Shown one piece after another: positions 24,021 to 30,300 of a stretch of 32,919 bases of DNA. This stretch comes from Candidatus Methanomethylophilaceae archaeon (GTDB taxonomy: Archaea > Thermoplasmatota > Thermoplasmata > Methanomassiliicoccales > Methanomethylophilaceae): the NCBI GenBank assembly GCA_016297775.1, contig JAEDGA010000010.1:1-32919 (forward strand), in the 5' to 3' direction. The translations under genes were made by a program, and so were the position numbers. Below the pieces are notes generated by a model. That model searched no databases. It saw only the letters and a list, made by a program, of their open reading frames with translations, and had not been told where the DNA came from. Position 1 is the first letter of the stretch, and every line of letters starts with the position of its first letter.

Positions 24021-25079
24021 ATGAAATTCGAGAGGATGGACTGCGGATCCATGCACAATGGCCCTCTGGCGGAAGGATGCAAACATTGCGTAGACGGCGG
24101 GAAGATGGTGTTGTTCGTCACCGGAAGGTGTGATACCGGATGCTACTACTGCCCCGTCGGACTCGCCAAGAAGGGCAAGGACGTGATCTATGCCAACGAA
24201 CTGTGCACCCGCAGCAAGGCCTCGATAATAGAGGAGGCGGAATCCATGGATGCCACCGGCACCGGTATCACCGGCGGGGATCCGCTCATCAACACGGAGA
24301 GGACCGTGGATGCGATCAGAATGCTGAAGGAGCACTTCGGTCCTGAGCACCACATCCACCTGTATACCTCGACAATGGATGCGGAGAAGGTGTCCGCGGT
24401 CGTGGAGGCCGGACTGGACGAGATACGTTTCCACCCGCCACTGAAGCTATGGTCCGATATGGAGTCCACACCGCTCAGAGAAATCATCAAAGGTCTGCCC
24501 ATAGACGTCGGAATAGAAGTGCCAGCACTCCCGGATCATAGGGAAGAGCTCAACGATCTGATATCCTTTGCTGAATCCGCAGGTGTTGATTTCGTCAATC
24601 TCAACGAGTTGGAGTTCTCCGAAAGCAACTGGGACATGATGGACAGGTACGGATATGACCTCGTGGACGAACTGTCGTCCGCCGTCAAGGGATCCGCCGA
24701 GACCGCACGTTATGTCATGGAGAAGCACCCTAACATGCCCATCCACTACTGTTCGTCGATATTCAAGGACGGGGTACAGCTGAGGAACCGCCTGATAAGG
24801 AAGGCCACGCATTCCGCCAAAGAGTACGAGGTCATCACCGAGGACGGTACCGTCATCAAGGGTGTGCTCTACGGCGATCTGGAATCTGCAATGAAGTTGC
24901 TTGCCGAGGATTATGACGTTCCGGAGGAGCTAATGTACCTGGATACCGAGAGGAACAGACTGGATGTGGCGCCCTGGGTGTTGGAGGAGATCGCCGAGGA
25001 ACTCCCATACAGGTGTTACGAGGTGGAGGAATACCCCACCGCGGACCGTCTCGAAGTGGAAAGGGCTCCGCTGAACTGA
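24021..25079 (+). CDS. Radical SAM protein, archaeal PFL-activase-related family (COG2108-like)
   Basis: The 352-residue product has the radical SAM cluster motif CDTGCYYC (C37, C41, C44), preceded by three further cysteines (C8, C20, C23 in EGCKHC). SAM-binding features include GITGGDPL and HIHLYTST, and beta-strand segments such as IEVPALPDH and FVNLNELEFSESN complete a partial TIM barrel. The DVIYANELC segment and overall layout resemble the uncharacterised archaeal COG2108 group, related to pyruvate formate-lyase activases; substrate unknown. The open frame runs far upstream across pyrF, but the ATG at 24021 is where domain similarity starts and lies 27 bp from a TATA element. Monocistronic, converging on the RNA polymerase operon. 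Confidence 0.85.
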   Translation: MKFERMDCGSMHNGPLAEGCKHCVDGGKMVLFVTGRCDTGCYYCPVGLAKKGKDVIYANELCTRSKASIIEEAESMDATGTGITGGDPLINTERTVDAIRMLKEHFGPEHHIHLYTSTMDAEKVSAVVEAGLDEIRFHPPLKLWSDMESTPLREIIKGLPIDVGIEVPALPDHREELNDLISFAESAGVDFVNLNELEFSESNWDMMDRYGYDLVDELSSAVKGSAETARYVMEKHPNMPIHYCSSIFKDGVQLRNRLIRKATHSAKEYEVITEDGTVIKGVLYGDLESAMKLLAEDYDVPEELMYLDTERNRLDVAPWVLEEIAEELPYRCYEVEEYPTADRLEVERAPLN

Positions 25080-25082
25080 TCA

Positions 25083-25160
25083 TAAAAATTCCCGTAAGGA
25101 TAATGGGTTTGTGTTAAAGGGTTTCCATCCGTGAGGATGACCGACCGCAGGGGACGGTCA
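25083..25160 (-). terminator. Possible termination region of the RNA polymerase operon
   Basis: Between the convergent radical SAM and nusA-like genes, two small hairpins are visible: CATCC-GTGA-GGATG (25126-25139) and GACCG/CGGTC (25143-25159), the second including the nusA-like stop codon. On the minus strand the region ends with AATTTTTA at about 25082-25089. The stems are short and separated from the T run, so this is tentative. Confidence 0.35.
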
Positions 25161-25586
25161 GTCCACGCTGATGCTCTGGATCTCGTGGTGCCTGTTGACG
25201 ATGTCACGGGCGATGCGGAGATTCTTTCCGGCCTTGCCGATCGCCCTGCCCTTGAGCTTGGGGTCGACGGTGACGGTAGCATGCGTGATATTTCCGCGCT
25301 GCTCGATCTCGACCTTCTGAGGACCGTAGATGTGGAACACGTTCATTACGAACTGTTCGGGGTTCTCGGAATATTCCACTACCTGGATGTTCTTTCCGGT
25401 CTTCTCCTTAAGCATGATCACATGCTCGCCCTTCTTACCGACGGCGATGTTCCCCTGGCCCTTGTCGACCACGAAAACCAGCTTGTCCTCGGTATCCATG
25501 CAGTCCTTGACGTTCGCTTTCGTGATCGCCTCGAACAGAGAGATGTATCTGAGGGTATCCTCAGTTAGTACGATTTCGGCAGACAT
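25158..25586 (-). CDS. nusA: NusA-like transcription termination/antitermination factor (KH domains)
   Basis: Archaeal NusA-like protein of 142 residues consisting of two KH domains and lacking the S1 and N-terminal RNAP-binding domains of bacterial NusA. Visible KH cores are NIAVGKKGEHVIMLKEKTGK and GRAIGKAGKNLRIARDIVNR, both with the GxxG loop (GKKG and GKAG). It probably binds RNA and RNA polymerase; precise archaeal function is unresolved. It starts 4 bp after rpl30e with GTGAGA as ribosome binding site. In many euryarchaea rps12 and rps7 follow, but here the next gene is convergent, so the operon ends. Confidence 0.95.
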   Translation of the reverse strand: MSAEIVLTEDTLRYISLFEAITKANVKDCMDTEDKLVFVVDKGQGNIAVGKKGEHVIMLKEKTGKNIQVVEYSENPEQFVMNVFHIYGPQKVEIEQRGNITHATVTVDPKLKGRAIGKAGKNLRIARDIVNRHHEIQSISVD

Positions 25587-25590
25587 GTTC

Positions 25591-25869
25591 TCACAGCGTT
25601 AAGATGTTGGAGGTACCCTTGTCGATGACCGCCAGAGCGGAGACCGAGAACGGCTTTCCGCAGAGAGCGCCCAACTCCATGTTGTTACCCTCGAAGACGT
25701 GGACCTTTACTGCGAGGTCGCCTGCGGTGAGGGTCTGGCTAGGACAGTTCCTGGCAACGATGACCAGCTGTGCCTTTCCGGCCTTGACTGCTTTCTCTGT
25801 CTGATCTACTCCGAACTCGACCTTTCCGGTCGCGATTGCGGACTTCAATGCTTTTCCAATATCAATCAT
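25591..25869 (-). CDS. rpl30e: 50S ribosomal protein L30e
   Basis: 92-residue L7Ae/L30e-superfamily ribosomal protein. DIGKALKSAIATGKVEFGVD, KAGKAQLVIVARNCPS and ELGALCGKPFSVSALAVID are diagnostic. The ATG overlaps the rpoA2 stop by 4 bp, which fits the conserved archaeal order rpoA2-rpl30e-nusA. Likely a component of the large subunit, possibly with autoregulatory RNA binding as known for eukaryotic L30. Confidence 0.96.
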   Translation of the reverse strand: MIDIGKALKSAIATGKVEFGVDQTEKAVKAGKAQLVIVARNCPSQTLTAGDLAVKVHVFEGNNMELGALCGKPFSVSALAVIDKGTSNILTL

Positions 25870-27386
25870 TCTTTATTCCCCTGGTTCTTGGGTGTGTAAA
25901 TAAGGTTTACAGCGCCGGTACCCAGTGTGACTGGCTGACCGACGATGATGTTCTCCGCCACTCCTTCGAGATGATCAATCTCTCCGATCATGGCCGCGTG
26001 CAACAGGTGCGGTGCAGTGATCTCGAACGCCGCCCTTGCCAATACGCTTGCTTTCTTTCCGGATATTCCGTGTCTACCGATGGCTTTGACGGATCCGTCG
26101 TTAGTCATCAGATCGGCGACTAGCATGATGTGTCTGATGTCGACATCCATACCTGCTCCCTTCATGGTAGCGAGCGCCTCCTTGATGATGGAGTTTCTTG
26201 CTGCCTCGATTCCGAGGACCTCCGCGATCTCCAGGATACTGTTGGTCTGAGCATACTCGACATCGACACCTTCGACCTTCAGGACCTCCTTCAGATTGCT
26301 TCCCTCGGTGACGATCGCCCATCCCATGCCATCCACACGGTTGGCATCGGTGCCGTCACCGCTGTCGCTCTTGAGGATCTTCATCTTCTGCTTGGAAAGA
26401 ACTGCCCTCTTGATGCCGTCGATTCCCTTGATCCTGGTGAGCTTGGCGGTCTCGTAGAGGGTCTGGAGCTTCTTGAACGAAGGTACGTCGGAGACGATGA
26501 CGACGTCGAAGTCTCCTGAGAGCTGCACGAGTCCGCGGAAGAGCTTGACCTTGTTGAGCCTCTCCAAGATGTCGTCGCGGGTGATCTTGCGCTCGGACAT
26601 GACACGGCTGTCGGGGGTGATGACCACCCTCATGTTGGTGGCGTCGACGCTGATGTCGGCGACGTTCTTCAGGATGGTGGTCTCGATCTCGTAGGAGACC
26701 AGCTTGGCTATCGATTCGTCCTCCGCCGCGAGTCCCCTGAGGGGGATGGTCATGGACGGAGTACTGGGGATGCGACGGGCATCGACGATCTCGATGAGCC
26801 TGGGCAGTCCCTGGGTGGTCAGAACGTTAGCGACTCCCGCGTTGTGGAAGGTACGCATGTTCATCTGGGTACCGGGCTCTCCGATGGAGTGTGCGGCCAT
26901 GACTCCCGCGGATTCGTGGGAGGCCATCTTGTGCTCTCTGAACATCCTGTCGGCGACCTCGACAAGCTGCCTCTGGGTCGCCTCGTCCTCTGCGTACTCG
27001 GTACCTTCGATGCGGCTTGCGATGTCGACGATGACCTTCAGCGGAAGGCCGGAACCCATCTCGTCCCTGATGGAGATGAGATTGTTCTCCAAATCGCTCG
27101 CCACATGGTGCTTGTTGGTGATGAGGGTCATGGGGACGACGTTGACGTCCTCCGCCTTGACCGCATCCGTCACCTTCTTGACCCTGGTGGTGGAACGCTT
27201 GGTGGATCCCGCGACCTTGGAGTGGATATCGGCGGCATCCTCGTCGGAGAATCCCTTCTCCTTGATACCATCGACACCGGCGTCCTTGATGGACTGGATG
27301 GTGTTGAATCCGTCAAGCAGCTTGGCTACCAGTTCGGGGGCGACGCCCCTTACCAACAATGCCTTCTCTGTATCCTTTCTAGCCAT
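25866..27386 (-). CDS. rpoA2: DNA-directed RNA polymerase subunit A'' with N-terminal extension
   Basis: C-terminal half of the largest RNAP subunit (jaw, bridge-helix-distal and trigger-loop region). AAHSIGEPGTQMNMRTFH (from about 164) marks the trigger loop, and GRHGISGKKASVLARAAFE lies near the end. At 506 residues it is about 100 longer than common archaeal A'' (about 390-400). The excess is N-terminal: residues about 8-58 (LLVRGVAPELVAKLLDGF, then KEKGFSDEDAADIHSKV) resemble a helix-hairpin-helix domain, followed by a basic linker TKRSTTRVKKV. The ATG at 27386 is preferred: only 1 bp separates it from the rpoA1 stop, and GAGTGATT upstream serves as ribosome binding site. A GTG at 27395 would add three residues. 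No intein junctions are visible. Confidence 0.95.
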   Translation of the reverse strand: MARKDTEKALLVRGVAPELVAKLLDGFNTIQSIKDAGVDGIKEKGFSDEDAADIHSKVAGSTKRSTTRVKKVTDAVKAEDVNVVPMTLITNKHHVASDLENNLISIRDEMGSGLPLKVIVDIASRIEGTEYAEDEATQRQLVEVADRMFREHKMASHESAGVMAAHSIGEPGTQMNMRTFHNAGVANVLTTQGLPRLIEIVDARRIPSTPSMTIPLRGLAAEDESIAKLVSYEIETTILKNVADISVDATNMRVVITPDSRVMSERKITRDDILERLNKVKLFRGLVQLSGDFDVVIVSDVPSFKKLQTLYETAKLTRIKGIDGIKRAVLSKQKMKILKSDSGDGTDANRVDGMGWAIVTEGSNLKEVLKVEGVDVEYAQTNSILEIAEVLGIEAARNSIIKEALATMKGAGMDVDIRHIMLVADLMTNDGSVKAIGRHGISGKKASVLARAAFEITAPHLLHAAMIGEIDHLEGVAENIIVGQPVTLGTGAVNLIYTPKNQGNKE

Positions 27387-27387
27387 C

Positions 27388-30300
27388 TCAATCACTCTCG
27401 TACTCGTTATCGGAATCTCCGTCGTTCTCTTCGTCCTCGTCGCCGGAGAACTCCATCTCGTCCTTCTCGCGGCTTCCGTAGTCCTCTCCCTTGGTGGCCT
27501 TGTTGAGGTTCAGCAATGCGTCGGCACCGTCTCCGAGGACCTCGGTGAACAGATCGTTGATGTCGACCGCCTCTCCTCCGACCGCCCTGGCGGGATCGGT
27601 ACCATCCTCACCGTACATGAACTGGATGATGGTATCTGCGGTGTTCCTGATGGAACCGTCGTGCATGAGCTTGAGATCCTCCAGTGCGGAGATGAGCCTC
27701 CTCTGCATGTATCCCGACCTGGATGTACGGACGGCGGTATCGACCAATCCCTCTCTTCCTCCCATGGCGTGGAAGAAGAACTCGGTGGGGGACAGACCGC
27801 TCTTGTAGGAGTTCTCGACGAATCCCTTAGCGTATGCTCCGAGATCGTTCTTCTGGAAGTGGGGGAGGGTCCTCATGTGGTATCCTCTCGAGATCCTCTG
27901 ACCACGAACGGACTGCTGACCCACACAACCCGCCATCTGGGACAGGTTCAGCATGGATCCACGGGATCCGGCCTTGGCCATGATGACGGCGGGGTTGACC
28001 ATACCCACGTGCTCCGCGACGATCTCTCCCGCGTGGTCACGAGCCTGGGACAGGTTCCTTCCGATGTTCATCTCGAGGGTCTCCTCGATGGAACGTCCGG
28101 GCATGGGCTCCAGAGTCTTCTCGCGATAGGAATCGATGAGCTGATCCACTGCCTGGACACGCTCGTCGGTGAAACTCTTGATCTGCTCCTTAGCCTCCTG
28201 AGGGATGTCCTCGTCGTCGATACCGGTACTGAATCCGTGGTTCATGATGGCACCGAGTGCGATCCTAGTGACACGGTTGATGAACATGCGTGCGCAGTCC
28301 GCTCCATAGTCACGTGCGATCCTGTCGAGGATCCTTCCCTTGCTGTTACCGATACCTTTGGCGTCGATGGTTCCGCAGATGAGCTGACCATCCACGATCT
28401 TGACGTATGCGTCGTGCTCGCAGTTCTCCTTCTTGCATCCGTCCCTGCATCCGACACATACGGATGCCTTGAAGGTGCAGCGGAGGGTCTTGGGCAGGAC
28501 GGTGGAGAACAACTGCTTTCCGGTCCAGTAGGGCTCGCCGTTCTCATCGATCATGGGTTCGGGAACGGTGATACCGTTCTTGAGGTAGTCCTTCCTGTCG
28601 GCCTCGATCCTCTCCTCGTAGGTGAGCGCATTCAACGTCTCTCTGCTGTAGCACTCGTCCTCGGAAGCGCGGCTGTCCAGCTTGGTGAGGATGTTCATCG
28701 CCTGCTGCCTGTCGAACCTGGGGTTCTTGTTGGTCAGGAAGAAGGCTCCGGTGATGTGGTCGTGGATGGCTCCGATGATGGGTCCACCGTATCTGGGGGA
28801 CAGGATGTTCTCCTGGACCTGCATGATGACACGTGCCTCGGCACGGGCCTCCTCGCCCTGGATGACGTGGAGGTTCATCTCGTCACCATCGAAATCGGCG
28901 TTGTAGGGAGGACAGACGCAGAGGTTGAACCTGAAGGTCTTTCCGTCCATGACCTTGACGCGGTGTGCCATCATGGACATCCTGTGCAGCGAAGGCTGCC
29001 TGTTGAACAGGACGACATCACCGTTCATCAGCTGCCTCTCGACGGTGAATCCCTCTTCGAGGGAATCTGCGAGGAGATCGGTGTTGTTGGCGGTGATCCT
29101 CATCTTCCTTCCGTCTGCCTTTATGACGTAGTTGACTCCGGGTTTGTACTTTCCGTCATCGGTCCACTGCTCGGTTCCGCCCCTGATCATCTCGCGGATG
29201 ACGTCGATGTTGCCCGCGTTGACGTGTACGGGAACGGTGAGCTCCCTGGCTGCGGGAATGGGGACTCCGACATCGTTGATGGACAGCATCGGGTCGGGGG
29301 AGATGACGGTACGTGCGGAGAAGTCCACACGCTTACCGGACAGGTTGGATCTGAAACGACCCTCCTTACCCTTGAGCCTCTGGGTCAACGTCTTCAACGG
29401 ACGTCCGGACCTGTGCCTTGCAGGGGGGATTCCGGAGGTCTGGTTGTCGAAGTAGGTGGTGATGTGGTACTGCAACAGGTCCCAAAGGTCCTCGACGATG
29501 AGCAGAGGGGATCCGTTGTCACGGTTCTCCAGGAGCCTCTGGTTGATCCTGAGGATATCGACGAGCTTGTGTGTCAGATCGTCCTCGGACCTCTCTCCGG
29601 ACTCGAGGGTGATGGTGGGCCTCACGGTCACGGGGGGAACGGGGAGTGCGGTCAGGACCATCCACTCGGGCCTGCAGGTCTTGGGATCGATACCCAGTGT
29701 GACCAAGTCCTCGTCAGGGATGCGCTCCAGCCTCTCGCGGATCGTCTGAGGGGAGATCTTCTTGCTTCCCTCGGGGGTCTCCTCGTTGAAGGTGGTGGGC
29801 TTGTCCAGCTTGATCTTGTACTGTTCTGCACCGCAGTAGGGGCACACGGTCCTGGTGGATGCGGTCTTCGCGGTACCCTTGGAGTAGATCTTGACATCGA
29901 TGCTGTCGCTTCCCAGCTCGTCCATGTGCTCCATCTCCTTCCTGGCCTCCTCGGCCTGTTCGGGAGTGAGCATGAGCCTTCCGCAGTCCCTGTTGCGACA
30001 ACAGGACTCGAGAAGGCTCTTGATATCCTTGATGAATCCCACATGGATGACGGGTCTTGCGAGCTCGATGTGACCGAAGTGTCCGGGACACTCTCCGGAT
30101 TTGCATCCGCAGGTCTTGCACTTGAGTCCGGGCTCGACGACACCCAGGTTGGTGTCCATGAGACCGCCGTCGTAGGGGAATCCCTCATCGTTGTACGTGT
30201 CCGCGGTGATGACCTTCACGGCGGACATCTTCCTGATCTCTTCGGGGGAAAGGCACGAGAACTTGATCGAACCGATCCTCTTGACAATGTCGTTGCTCAT
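27388..30300 (-). CDS. rpoA1: DNA-directed RNA polymerase subunit A'
   Basis: N-terminal part of the largest RNAP subunit. The zinc clamp is CKTCGCKSGECPGHFGHIEL (about 60-80), a second CxxC is CPYCGAEQ, and a Cys cluster CVGCRDGCKKENC lies in the funnel region. The catalytic Mg motif NADFDGDEMN falls at about 465-474, preceded by the lid/rudder segments SGKRVDFSARTVISPDP and FNRQPSLHRMSMMAHR. The chain ends soon after QFMYGEDGTDP, the usual A'/A'' split point, with a long acidic tail (FSGDEDEENDGDSDNEYESD). 970 residues, somewhat longer than the usual 870-900. The ATG overlaps the rpoB stop by 4 bp. Confidence 0.98.
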   Translation of the reverse strand: MSNDIVKRIGSIKFSCLSPEEIRKMSAVKVITADTYNDEGFPYDGGLMDTNLGVVEPGLKCKTCGCKSGECPGHFGHIELARPVIHVGFIKDIKSLLESCCRNRDCGRLMLTPEQAEEARKEMEHMDELGSDSIDVKIYSKGTAKTASTRTVCPYCGAEQYKIKLDKPTTFNEETPEGSKKISPQTIRERLERIPDEDLVTLGIDPKTCRPEWMVLTALPVPPVTVRPTITLESGERSEDDLTHKLVDILRINQRLLENRDNGSPLLIVEDLWDLLQYHITTYFDNQTSGIPPARHRSGRPLKTLTQRLKGKEGRFRSNLSGKRVDFSARTVISPDPMLSINDVGVPIPAARELTVPVHVNAGNIDVIREMIRGGTEQWTDDGKYKPGVNYVIKADGRKMRITANNTDLLADSLEEGFTVERQLMNGDVVLFNRQPSLHRMSMMAHRVKVMDGKTFRFNLCVCPPYNADFDGDEMNLHVIQGEEARAEARVIMQVQENILSPRYGGPIIGAIHDHITGAFFLTNKNPRFDRQQAMNILTKLDSRASEDECYSRETLNALTYEERIEADRKDYLKNGITVPEPMIDENGEPYWTGKQLFSTVLPKTLRCTFKASVCVGCRDGCKKENCEHDAYVKIVDGQLICGTIDAKGIGNSKGRILDRIARDYGADCARMFINRVTRIALGAIMNHGFSTGIDDEDIPQEAKEQIKSFTDERVQAVDQLIDSYREKTLEPMPGRSIEETLEMNIGRNLSQARDHAGEIVAEHVGMVNPAVIMAKAGSRGSMLNLSQMAGCVGQQSVRGQRISRGYHMRTLPHFQKNDLGAYAKGFVENSYKSGLSPTEFFFHAMGGREGLVDTAVRTSRSGYMQRRLISALEDLKLMHDGSIRNTADTIIQFMYGEDGTDPARAVGGEAVDINDLFTEVLGDGADALLNLNKATKGEDYGSREKDEMEFSGDEDEENDGDSDNEYESD

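Noticed and set aside
25866..30300. Possible intein in the long rpoA1 or rpoA2
   Set aside because: The extra length in A'' is N-terminal and in A' mainly at the C-terminus; no Hint-type start Cys/Ser block or HN-C/S/T junction interrupts the conserved catalytic motifs.
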